Assembly (NCBI GenBank): GCA_027946555.1
Contig: JAPEVC010000326.1
Coordinates: 1-29,271 of the forward strand
Reading direction: 5' to 3'
DNA: 29,271 nucleotides
DNA from: Gnomoniopsis sp. IMI 355080
Taxonomy: Eukaryota; Ascomycota; Sordariomycetes; Diaporthales; Gnomoniaceae
Shown: positions 20,471 to 29,271 of the stretch, in pieces
Position numbering within the stretch: position 1 is the stretch's first letter
Layout of the letters: the number at the start of each line of letters is the position of its first letter
Notes under the pieces: generated by a model
Told to the model about the DNA's origin: nothing
The model's database searches: none
Seen by the model: only the letters and a program-made list of their open reading frames with translations
Program-made: the position numbers and the translations under genes

Positions 20471-20744
20471 GTTTTACAGGCCAGTCTCCAAATTTGTTGT
20501 TGATGTCTGTTGATTTACAGAAACACCGCAAGTTGCTCTTGAGTCCGATCGTGGGCACCTTGTGCGTGTATAGCCCACGTACTATGTACGCCCTACGCAA
20601 TGCACCATCCTAGATTCGGTAGTTATGTCGCAGCTGCATCGGCACTAACATAGGGAGATCCTTTGCGTTGTGGCCAGAGCCTCCGGTGCGTGGAGAGAGA
20701 CTCGCTAAGGCATGCTTATGAAATATTGTGGAGTAAGCTCAATC

Positions 20745-20767
20745 GTGTTTGGTTGATGACCAAACAC
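20745..20767. promoter_or_regulatory. 9-bp inverted repeat GTGTTTGGT/ACCAAACAC in methyltransferase promoter
   Basis: Perfect arms at 20745-20753 and 20759-20767 with a 5-nt spacer, about 275-300 bp upstream of the methyltransferase ATG. A CCCCAC motif (GTGGGG on the minus strand, matching the CreA consensus) lies just beyond, near 20774. It may be a dimeric regulator site. Confidence 0.4.
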
Positions 20768-20858
20768 CATCACCCCACGGGGGGGATCGCTTTTAGGTAA
20801 CTTTAACGCACCACACTTCACTCAAGAAGCGTCTTGCAACGATTTTCCGACAATCTGC

Positions 20859-20880
20859 AAAAAAAAGAAAGAAAAAAAAA
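20859..20880. repeat. A-rich low-complexity tract
   Basis: A nearly pure adenine run broken by single G residues. It is noted as low complexity only. Confidence 0.8.
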
Positions 20881-22767
20881 GGAATTTATCGTGGCATGCT
20901 CATGACAGCTTGAAAACAATGAAATTGAACAACAGAGCAAATAATCCCTAGGGAACCATGACGTAGAATGGGTAATGCGTATCGGGTTTCAGCCATTGAT
21001 TGGTAGTGATCTACCGAATGATGGCGAACGTCTTGAAAACAGGTCATTTTCTATTGACTAGTAGGCACCATCTTTTGCTCGGGTATTCACCTGACGAATT
21101 CACTAGAATTCCGAGTTGACGCTCAGTATTGATTGGAACATATCCACACCCTTGAAAGCACGCCACTATCCTACCTGGGTAGATAAAAGGGGAAGCTGCT
21201 ATCCTTCTCACTCGCCACGGCGTCCTTGCCTTGAGATCATCGACTAGTTGTCCAGGGACAAGCCATACACGTACGAGACTTCCGCGCCAGAATTTTGGAG
21301 CTGCTCAATGGCAGCTCCCACGGTATGACCACTGCCCCAACCGGCCATTTTGCTGACAATATGTATCTCATGAAATCTCGCCCCAAACTCACGCTTTGAG
21401 CATCCTGACAGAAATTACTGACAAAACGAAGATGAAAGTCGTTCGAGATATATAAGCAGCGGCGGCACCAATAAACAGCCAGCGTACCGGGCCACTAGGC
21501 CAGGTAGTCGTACTGCTGTCGAGTGTGTTGCTCAATTATTATGCAGCTTTTCTTGACCAGGCTCGTCGTGCAAAGAATGCATCGGAGTGCATCCAGCTCC
21601 TTCCTGATGGCAAATCCATAAAGAGGACGTAGAAGACATGTCAGCAACACTCGTTGCAACCATTGCGCTCTAAGCAATACAGCGACGCCTCTCCCGCAAA
21701 CAAATTCCCCGAGACATTTCATGTGGTGGCTTTCGTCCACGACCTAAAGCGCGCATGCGAAGCCACAGCCAACACGACAATCCACGTGACAGCGTCTCAG
21801 CGCCACGGCCCGGCCGGATCTCCCACACCTGCGACCATGCTCAAATACGGCGCAGCAGCTGTCAGACGGCCCGCTCCCCGCGGCGTCATAATCGGGCCTC
21901 CTCCCGGGCTCCTCTTGTGCCAAAGCTTGACCGGCCCTCGGCGCCCAGGCCCGTGTTTTGTGTGTTGTTGGTCTCTCAAATTCTTTTGACGACCTCCCAC
22001 CGCAATTTCTCACCCCCGCTGCACGAAATACGCAACTGAAATGTGCTCGGACTCAGCGTAGCTCGCAGCGCTGCAAGCGGGGTGCCGTGCACAGCAAGGT
22101 GACATTTGTTTGGCGGTTTGACTGCTTAGGTTGAAGGTTTGCGGTTCGCTGTTGGTTGCGGGAGCAGAGCTTGGGTGTGACAGGAGAAGATCCCCGTGCA
22201 GCTGGCGGTCAGAACCTCCGCAGAAGCCACAACGCTTGATTTGACTTTTGGAATCTGTACAGTAAGTTTTTTGCCCGCTGATCGTCAGGGGAAAAGCAAG
22301 GAGAGTATGTGCTTGTCTTTTGCGAATCCATCACACCAATTATATGTAGATCATTTAGTCCGGACCTGGTAGCAGGTTGGTAAAGCTCTGACGCTCTAGG
22401 ATTGTGGCAATTCATGCGATAAGGTTTTTGACCAACACAAACAAGATTCGATACTTTCGCTGGCCAAATACAGTGACTGGGCCGAGAACCATCACTTGAC
22501 CTATATTATGCTGGCGAGGCTAGGACATCTATCGCGTTGAACACAAGGTTCTGACGTGTCAAAGTGTGTCTATGCAGTGTGTGCGACGAGGTTTGGTGCG
22601 GGCGGACAAACGTTGTGCGGCAGGGTCTTGGATGTCTTGCTTTAGCAGATGGTGTAGCACGATTGGCAAGCATGTTTCGAAACATGGTAACACATTGGCG
22701 CTGTTTGTGAGGTGCGCCCAATTATGCCCGGGCGTGACAGTTGAGAGCGTGCAACAGGAAACACTTT

Positions 22768-22778
22768 GGGGGGGGGGG
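22768..22778. repeat. Homopolymer of eleven G
   Basis: A single uninterrupted guanine run in non-coding DNA. Its length may be unreliable in assemblies. Confidence 0.8.
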
Positions 22779-24749
22779 CGTGAACCGGTTGAGCGTTGAA
22801 GGGCAAACAAGCTGTGGCGACTCTGGAAGACGGTGACCGATTTGGCAGATTCAGTGGGGGGCAAGCAGACGACGTGTTGTTTCATGTTTCCACTGCTTCC
22901 GCGGACTTTACTGGGAGCGGAGAGGGCAGCGAATAAGCTAAAAGTGGGTCACAGTCCCGCGTTGCTCACCGGGGAGCGGGGGCAGCTTGCAGCAACTCGG
23001 GCGTTTCGACGCATCGACCGAGCGTTCATCTGAAGACGACATCGAATCATTTACAGATGGGATGTTGAAACATGCGGCTGCAATTGGGGACCAGCCAAAC
23101 CCGAACTTTCAGCGTGATTTGATTGCCAGCAACCAGGCCTGCCAGGCAGTCGAACCCAGAGCGGTAAGAATGGACGGTAAGAAGAAGTCGGGAGGGATCA
23201 CCTAGGCATAAGATGAAGGCATTGGTACCGGTTGATCGGAATTGACTGGGTGGCGGTAATCAGCCGTGGCGAGGCGCAGGTCCCTATGTACAGTAGATCA
23301 TTTTGATTGCTGGGCGGCTGAATTAGTCACTTTGTCCCAGAGAAGTTCAAGTGTCAGGTCGAAAATAGACGGAGGGGCCAGGGGCGGAAGACCAGGGGAG
23401 GCGGCAACAGTGTGCAGAGGCATTGACATGTTGACAAGTCCTCATTTCCATCCGTTGTAAAATGGGCCCCCAATACAGCCACACGGCAGCCAGGCCAAAG
23501 TGTCCGACAGCGCTAAGACGAGATGTTGCTGCAGCTCTGACTGCTGTAAGGCCCTTGTTGTGCCGCGCCCCTGTCCGGCGCATTTGTTTCAGAAACACTC
23601 ACTGGGCGGGGCGGGGACTGGGAAGGGATTCGAGTCGTGATAGCAGGTAACTGTCGAGGGTGCTCCTTGAATGACTGGTCGAGGAGGCTGTCCGTTGTGC
23701 TAAGACGATGCATGCTCCGTTGTAGTATGCTATGCTGTACTCTGCAAGTGTCATTGATTAATTGTATCCTGTGCCACTTATTATCCAGGAAGGCCATACT
23801 TTGTAGATTTGCTTGGTAGACTGAGAGAGTCGGTGGTGCACATATGAGCAAGGTTACTGGGATAAGATCAGCCATCAAAATTCGCCGTTCAAGATTCAGG
23901 AGAAAAAAGGGACTGAGCTCGCTTTCCTCTTTGGGCTTAGTGCGGCGCCTGGAAACACCCGCGCCCCTGGACGTGAGGGCCGATTCGACAGGAAGCCATC
24001 TCCAGATTCCAACCTCACCCCTTGTTTGTGCCACCTTTGCCGGGTTAATTCGTCCCAAGTTTAGACTTTCATAACCTCCGCTTGTTTGGCTGGCCCAGCA
24101 GCAAGCTTGGGTGAACTGTTTGGTTTCCCAATGCAGATCTTGCCCGGCTGCCCAATGCCATGCGCAGAAGGACATATCGCGGCTCCGGCTCATCTCGAGC
24201 CCTGGGCCATGGCAGGGTATAGTTGTTGATCTCATTGCACCCTCATGCCCGCGCTAAGTCAGTCCGTACCATTCTCTAAAGCTTGGATGAAAAGGCTCGA
24301 AGCTTAGCACACTGGCACATGGGCCTGAGGAACCTTGGGACGAATGCAGCGGCGTGTGTGACACACGAGAGAGAGAGAAGAGCATGTGCTGCTGGGACGG
24401 GCAGACTGGGCGCATTTCGTCCATGCCATGCTTCGACACCCAGAGGCCACCAAAACCAAAGGCCATACTCAAGAATAGTAGTGCTTTTCATGTGAAATGA
24501 AGCTACTATGCCGGCTTACTTCCGTTGTTGCTGGTGTCGGAGCATAAGAGCGGGCAGGGGTGCGCATGAGTTCGGATGAAAAGTCCGAAGACTAGAAAGC
24601 GCGAGTAGGAAACATACTATAGCCAAAGGGAAACATATTGCCTTTGCGCACAGGGGTCTGGGATATGCTTGAAAAAGACAGCAAGGGCATCAGGGCACAA
24701 GTGGAGGCTCAAGGTGGCCATTCGGGAGTGGGACACAAAGGTTGACTGG

Positions 24750-25818
24750 CCGAGGCGAGTTCTAATTCTCGTACCCGCACATGTACCTGCATTGGGCGCC
24801 TATACCCCCATCCAGCCTACCAGCCCACCTCCTCCCAGCACGGCACCCACATACCCATGCAACGCCTCAAACCGCCAGACAGGCACTTTCTTTTACTACT
24901 TTATGACAAGATCGTTCCCTTCCACTTCGGAGTGCTTTTCCTCTCTGCTCCCCTTCTGTCAACATACCATTTTCTACGTCCTCCTTTTGGACATCTGCTC
25001 ATCCATTCTTTCTTTTGAGACGCTCTGGGAGTCACTCTTTCATTCCCTCATCTTTCCCATATTCTCAGCCTTGTCGACCTCGATCGGTCTGACCCAGCAG
25101 CGACTTCTTTCTACCATCCCGTAAGTAGCACAAATCTGCTGTCTTTGTCGTTTGCCGTTGCGGGTGCTTGCATCTGTCTTCTCGCACGACGACCAATTCC
25201 ACTTGGTGCTATTCCTCTTTCCCCCTTCCCACTTGCACACGCACCTCATCCACTTTGCTACCCTTGGACAAATCTACGAATACGATAAGCCTTCGCCTAG
25301 AAATTACGCCGGGTGAGTCGTGAACATAGCGTGACATTGGCTCTCAAGTGAGGTCGCCTTGTCGATACCTCGGCTTTATGTGTCAATACCATGACAAAGC
25401 AAGTCTTGGAGGCTCTCGCATTGTCTGGCACCTCAAGGGCTTCACCAGTCATATCAACGGCTGCTCGAGACTGTTGCAGATTGCGCCTTTGTTGTTTGCT
25501 GCTGGGCAGGCTCCATTGTCAAGAATGGCCGACCCTCGTCAGTCAAATCTAGGACTCACTAGAGTCTTGGACCACTGAATGCACAATACCGATTGTCCGC
25601 CTCATTACTTGTTATACTCTGCTCGAGCCTGGCCCCATTCTCAATCCTGTCTATTCCTTCAGCAACACACTCTTTGCATCAGCCAGACTATCATCCGATA
25701 ATTGATACATCAGACGTATTCAGACGACGGCGTTTACTAATTAAATACACCAGTCTTCATTCTTACCACCTCAAAACATCAAATTAAAGACATTAAAGAT
25801 AGCTGCGCTACTCTAAAA
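24750..25818 (+). promoter_or_regulatory. CT-rich promoter/leader region upstream of GH55 with splice-like signals
   Basis: From about 24880 to 25260 the plus strand is strongly pyrimidine-rich, as fungal promoters and 5' leaders often are. GTAAGT at 25121-25126 and CCTAG at 25296-25300 could bound a 180-nt leader intron, and GTGAGT at 25313-25318 is a second donor. No open frame here has recognisable motifs. It could be a long spliced leader of the GH55 transcript or the start of a separate non-coding transcript. No clear TATA box precedes the GH55 ATG. Confidence 0.4.
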
Positions 25819-28149
25819 ATGATCTTCACAAAAATCGTCTCGTGCCTGGCGCTGGCACTCCCCGCCTTTGCGGCCCCAGCTCCTCAGGCCTCAACTACTG
25901 CCTCTTCTAGCTCTGGCTATTGGGTCTCGTCCATCACCCGTCAAGGCACCGCGCCTTTCGGTGGCAACGACACATACAGCATTTTCCGCAGCGTTACAGA
26001 CTTTGGTGCCAAGGGTGACGGAGTCACGGACGACACAGATGCCATCAACAGCGCCATCTCCTCTGGTGGACGCTGTGGCCTGAACTGCGAGTCATCGACC
26101 GTCACCCCTGCTATGGTTTACTTCCCTGCCGGCACATACCTTGTCAGCAAGCCCATTGTCCAGTACTACTACACCCAGCTGGTTGGCGACGCCACCAACC
26201 CCCCGACTCTCAAGGCTTCTTCCTCCTTCTCCGGCATGGCCGTTATCGACGCCGACCCTTACGAAGATGATGGCAGCAACTGGTGGGTGAACCAGAACAA
26301 CTTCTTCCGTCAGGTCCGCAACTTTGTCATCGATATCACCGCTCAGGATCCCTCAGAAGGTGCCGGCATCCACTGGCAGGTTGCCCAGGCTACCTCGCTG
26401 CAGAACATTGTCTTCAACATGAACACCGATACCTCCACTGCCAACGCGCAAAAGGGTATCTTCATGGACAACGGCTCTGGAGGCTTCATGAGTGATTTGA
26501 CCTTCAACGGTGGCGGCTACGGTGCGTTCTTTGGCAACCAGCAGTTCACCACCCGCAACTTGACCTTCAACGGATGCAACACCGCCATCTTCATGAACTG
26601 GAACTGGGCTTGGACTCTCAAGGATGTCACCATCAACAACTGCAAAGTCGGTCTCGACATGGCCACTGGCGTTACGTCCCAGACTGTGGGCTCCGTTCTC
26701 TTCCTGGACTCCAAGATCAGCAACACGCCCATCGGTGTCAACACCAGCTACGTGACCACCCAGACTGGCACCAACGGCACCCTTGTCCTCGACAACGTCG
26801 ACATGACCACCGGCGTCACCACCGCTATTCACGATGCCTCTTCTGGCGCTGCCGTTCTCGAGGGTGGCTCGGTTGTCAAGGGCTTCATGCAGGGCAACTC
26901 GTACTCCAGTGGCACGGCTACCGCTTTGCAGAAGGCCGCCACCTCCAACAGCACCCTCCCCTCGTCCTTGCTCAACTCTGACGGCACCGTCTTCACCCGC
27001 TCAAAGCCCCAGTACGAGACCCTTCCCGCTTCCAGCTTCGTCTCCGTCAAGGCCGGTGGTGCCAAGGGTGATGGCTCTACCGACGACACGGCAGCTATTC
27101 AGAAGGTTCTCGACGCCGCAACTTCCGACCAGGTCGTCTACTTTGACCATGGCGCGTACATCGTCACCGACACCATCAACGTTCCCAAGGATGTCAAAAT
27201 CACTGGCGAGGTTTGGCCCATGATCATGGCCAAGGGCACCAGCTTCAGCGACATGGCCAACCCCAAGCCTGTCTTCCGCGTCGGCCAGCCTGGTGACACC
27301 GGTGCCGTCGAGATCTCCGACATGATCTTCCAGACCCTGGGCCCCGCGCCTGGTGCCATCATGATCGAGTGGAACCTCAAGGGCTCCTCCAACGGCGCCG
27401 CTGCCATGTGGGACGTCCACAACCGCATCGGTGGCTCCGCCGGCACCGAGCTGCAGCTTTCCCAGTGCGCCAAGAACCCCAACGCCACGCACACCGCCAA
27501 CACAGACTGCGAGGGCAGCTTCATGATGATGCACATCACCGACTCTGCCTCCAATGTCTACTTTGAGAACACTTGGTTCTGGGTTGCCGATCACGACCTT
27601 GAGCTCGGCGCCGACTCGCAGCAGATTGACATTTACAACGGCCGTGGCGTGCTGATTGAGTCCGCCGGCCCTGTCTGGATGTACGGAACCGCCTCGGAGC
27701 ACTCGCAGCTGTACAACTACCAGCTCAACAACGCCAGCGCTGTCTACATGTCGCTCATCCAGACCGAGACCGCCTACATGCAGGGCAACCCCGATGCCAC
27801 CACCCCCTTCACTGCCAACGCCACGTACAACGACCCTTCGTTTGCCTCGTGCTCTTCCACCGAGCCGTGCGCTCGCACCTGGGGTCTCCGTATCGTCAAC
27901 TCCGAGGACGTGTACGTGTATGGCGCCGGTCTGTACTCCTTCTTTGACAACTACGACCAGACCTGCCTCGAGACCGAGAGCTGTCAGACCAACATGGTCT
28001 CGATCGAGACGAGCGCCGCGCACATCTTTGGCCTGTCCACCAAGGCAGCTGTCAACATGTTGACAGTCGATGGAAAGAGTGCTGCAATCGACAGCGACAA
28101 CCGCAACAACTACTGTGCAACCATCTCCTACTTCTCGACTGGCGCTTAG
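25819..28149 (+). CDS. GH55 exo-beta-1,3-glucanase, secreted
   Basis: Intronless, 776 residues, start AAAAATGATC. GH55 enzymes release glucose (or gentiobiose at branches) from beta-1,3-glucan and have two right-handed beta-helices. The signal peptide MIFTKIVSCLALALPAFA is followed by a Pro/Ser/Thr spacer. The first helix begins at FGAKGDGVTDDTDAINSAI (62-80); the second begins at AGGAKGDGSTDDTAAIQKVL (about 411-430), the same pectate-lyase-superfamily start motif. Family segments include MVYFPAGTYLVSKPIVQYYY, WALTLKD-type WAWTLKDVTINNCKVG, FENTWFWVADHDLE and WMYGTASEHSQLYNYQL (about 620-636), the region expected to carry the catalytic Glu. The C terminus SDNRNNYCATISYFSTGA is typical. Codon use strongly favours C-ending codons, unlike its neighbours, suggesting high expression. 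The same frame stays open after the TAG stop. Confidence 0.96.
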   Translation: MIFTKIVSCLALALPAFAAPAPQASTTASSSSGYWVSSITRQGTAPFGGNDTYSIFRSVTDFGAKGDGVTDDTDAINSAISSGGRCGLNCESSTVTPAMVYFPAGTYLVSKPIVQYYYTQLVGDATNPPTLKASSSFSGMAVIDADPYEDDGSNWWVNQNNFFRQVRNFVIDITAQDPSEGAGIHWQVAQATSLQNIVFNMNTDTSTANAQKGIFMDNGSGGFMSDLTFNGGGYGAFFGNQQFTTRNLTFNGCNTAIFMNWNWAWTLKDVTINNCKVGLDMATGVTSQTVGSVLFLDSKISNTPIGVNTSYVTTQTGTNGTLVLDNVDMTTGVTTAIHDASSGAAVLEGGSVVKGFMQGNSYSSGTATALQKAATSNSTLPSSLLNSDGTVFTRSKPQYETLPASSFVSVKAGGAKGDGSTDDTAAIQKVLDAATSDQVVYFDHGAYIVTDTINVPKDVKITGEVWPMIMAKGTSFSDMANPKPVFRVGQPGDTGAVEISDMIFQTLGPAPGAIMIEWNLKGSSNGAAAMWDVHNRIGGSAGTELQLSQCAKNPNATHTANTDCEGSFMMMHITDSASNVYFENTWFWVADHDLELGADSQQIDIYNGRGVLIESAGPVWMYGTASEHSQLYNYQLNNASAVYMSLIQTETAYMQGNPDATTPFTANATYNDPSFASCSSTEPCARTWGLRIVNSEDVYVYGAGLYSFFDNYDQTCLETESCQTNMVSIETSAAHIFGLSTKAAVNMLTVDGKSAAIDSDNRNNYCATISYFSTGA

Positions 28150-28368
28150 AAAGTGCCGTCGGTTGGTAATGATTCGGTTGGGCATGGTGGTTACGGTCCG
28201 AGCGGCATTTTGCCCGTCTCTTCGACCAGCGAAAAGGCCCCGCCCCCCAGCAGCCTCACAACTTCCACGCTCACTGTCGTGGTCTCATCTACAGTCACTG
28301 TAGCCGCCACTTCTATGGCAGACCGCTGTGGGAAACATCGGCGTGTGGCAAAAAGTTCGAAGCTGTAG
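28150..28368 (+). other. In-frame open extension after the GH55 stop, ending in Ser-Lys-Leu
   Basis: Directly after TAG (28147-28149) the GH55 frame runs on for 72 sense codons to a second TAG (28366-28368). The conceptual peptide has a Gly-rich start, a Ser/Thr/Val low-complexity middle (SSLTTSTLTVVVSSTVTV) and a basic end GKHRRVAKSSKL. SKL is the canonical PTS1 peroxisomal signal. It may be the 3' untranslated region by chance, a decayed C-terminal linker, or an alternative C terminus. Confidence 0.35.
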
Positions 28369-29271
28369 TGGGGGACGGCTTGGTCTATGACTTCTTTCAC
28401 TTCTTCTTTGGTGCGGGCCCTAGTTGGGGCATTTATAAATTTTTGCGTTTTGAATTATTACTGGAAAGGCGGGCAAGCCAGGTCTGGAGTTAACGGCATG
28501 ACCAAAGGAAATACCATTCTCAAAAAAATCATTTTTTGAGTCAGAATATTGGGTGGAGCAGCTGGGTCGCTCTACCGTGCCTCTGGGTTTCGAGACATGA
28601 TAGGTGCCCAGCCTATAGTACATAAGACTACCTACTTAGAATGAATACGTTCTACCTACTTTGACTGTGCCTCTTATCTTTGTGAATTAGCTTGTCTTTA
28701 TCGTTGTCAAGCTTGAGTCTTTCTTCCGAAGCCAGTTTGGAGCGATGTCAATACCCTCTGATATAACGAGGACCCATACCTGCCTCTAATTGAGTATCAC
28801 AGATCAAAAACCACCCTAAACCTCAGCTCCTGCCGTGGTGCGCTTTGACGGATGGCGGGTGGCGGTGTAGCGCTACAGCAATCGTCGTGGTCTCTATCTT
28901 CCATTACATCGAAAAGTCCCTCCTCCCTCGCTGCGCAAATTGGGTATAGGCGTGCCTTCTCGCAGTAGTGGGCTGTGGCCGGCAAAAGGCTGCGGCCGAG
29001 CATGCTCGTTATAGTCGTCCCCTTTGCCTTCCCTCACTCTCATCATCGAGCCTATCCTCCTCTCCACCCAGCTCGAGGTCAATTTTTCTTGGTGGATGGG
29101 TGCGGAGACAAGCCTGGGCGTGCGCGACTTGGTTTGAGGACCCGCGAAGCCCGCCGGCGCGGAGAGAGCGATGGCGTATGTCGTTGTTCGATGTGAGAGG
29201 GGCTGCTTATTCGGAAGCGTCTAACGCAGAGGCGGGAGCGATCGAGTCATCAGGCTTGATATATTGGGGGT
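28369..29271. other. 3' flank of GH55 and right edge
   Basis: About 900 bp without a supported gene. It contains an A/T-stem hairpin at 28519-28540. The last 300 bp have CT-rich patches that could belong to a promoter of a gene beyond the edge. Confidence 0.4.
28519..28540. repeat. 9-bp inverted repeat CTCAAAAAA/TTTTTTGAG, 4-nt loop
   Basis: Perfect arms at 28519-28527 and 28532-28540, about 370 bp downstream of the GH55 stop. It could form a hairpin in the 3' region or just beyond it. Confidence 0.7.

Larger units (their letters stand above)
20471..24749. other. Large gene-poor intergenic stretch
   Basis: About 4.3 kb in which I could support no gene on either strand. Open frames up to 240 codons exist (for example 23513-24235 minus), but they lack domains, start in poor contexts and are rich in Ser, Arg and Pro, as chance frames in GC-rich DNA are. 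The first 300-400 bp must contain the methyltransferase promoter. Low-complexity tracts occur: an A-rich tract at 20859-20880 and a run of eleven G at 22768-22778. No tRNA could be folded by eye. Confidence 0.5.

Noticed and set aside
22360..22430. tRNA-like stretch containing GGTTGGTAAAGC
   Set aside because: It resembles a D-arm, but there is no T-loop (GGTTCRA) and no acceptor-stem pairing at the right distance.
23513..24235. 240-codon open frame on the minus strand in the large gap
   Set aside because: No domain, poor start context, Ser/Arg/Pro-rich composition and no splice-consistent extension. It looks like a chance frame in GC-rich non-coding DNA.
20471..24749. Possible RIP-mutated transposon in the gap
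   Set aside because: No transposase or reverse-transcriptase fragments, no terminal repeats, and no strong TpA enrichment visible by eye.
24669..25124. 151-codon open frame on the plus strand ending at a GTAAGT
   Set aside because: The hydrophobic, Ser/Phe/Leu-rich translation comes from the CT-rich tract itself. It is better explained as leader or promoter sequence.
25348..25578. 76-codon open frame upstream of GH55
   Set aside because: Begins with GTG, has no motifs, and lies in the putative leader. It could be a fragment of untranslated RNA but cannot be supported as a gene.
27001..28185. 394-codon open frame on the minus strand
   Set aside because: Exact antisense shadow of the codon-biased GH55 gene, with Gly/Val/Asp-rich composition caused by C-ending codons on the other strand.

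Overview
The window reads as chromosomal DNA of a filamentous ascomycete (Pezizomycotina, probably a Sordariomycete). The genes carry short introns: 19 were placed, 57 to 201 nt long, with GT...AG ends and many CTAAC/CTRAC-like branch sites. The gene set includes ATG27, ERG24, a LaeA-like methyltransferase, a SAT4/PTH11-type seven-helix protein and an AA9 LPMO, and it contains no bacterial-style operons. The species cannot be named from sequence alone. Ten protein genes are supported. All exon boundaries were derived by hand from splice signals and reading-frame continuity, and every spliced CDS closes in frame.

Left part (1-9959): the 5' part of a cryptochrome/photolyase gene runs off the left edge (minus strand). 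A secreted six-hairpin glycosidase with a C-terminal discoidin-like domain follows on the plus strand. Next come, all on the minus strand, ATG27 (autophagy, Atg9 trafficking), ERG24 (sterol C-14 reductase) and a rhodopsin-like integral membrane protein.

Middle part (11058-20470, all minus strand): GH128 endo-beta-1,3-glucanase (likely GPI-anchored), GH3 beta-glucosidase, AA9 lytic polysaccharide monooxygenase, and a LaeA-like SAM-dependent methyltransferase. Right part (20471-29271): a gene-poor stretch of about 5.3 kb ending in a CT-rich leader-like region, then an intronless, strongly codon-biased GH55 exo-beta-1,3-glucanase (plus strand).

Five of ten genes are secreted polysaccharide-active enzymes. 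GH128 (endo), GH55 (exo) and GH3 (glucosidase) together could take beta-1,3-glucan to glucose, and AA9 plus GH3 point to cellulose or other beta-1,4-glucans. This suggests a beta-glucan utilisation neighbourhood, or one for cell-wall remodelling or mycoparasitism. The GH3 promoter carries a TATA box, a tandem CreA-like site and a CCG-N7-CGG dyad. The most unusual observation is that the GH55 reading frame stays open for 72 codons after its TAG stop, is Ser/Thr-rich, and ends in Ser-Lys-Leu, a canonical peroxisomal PTS1 tripeptide.
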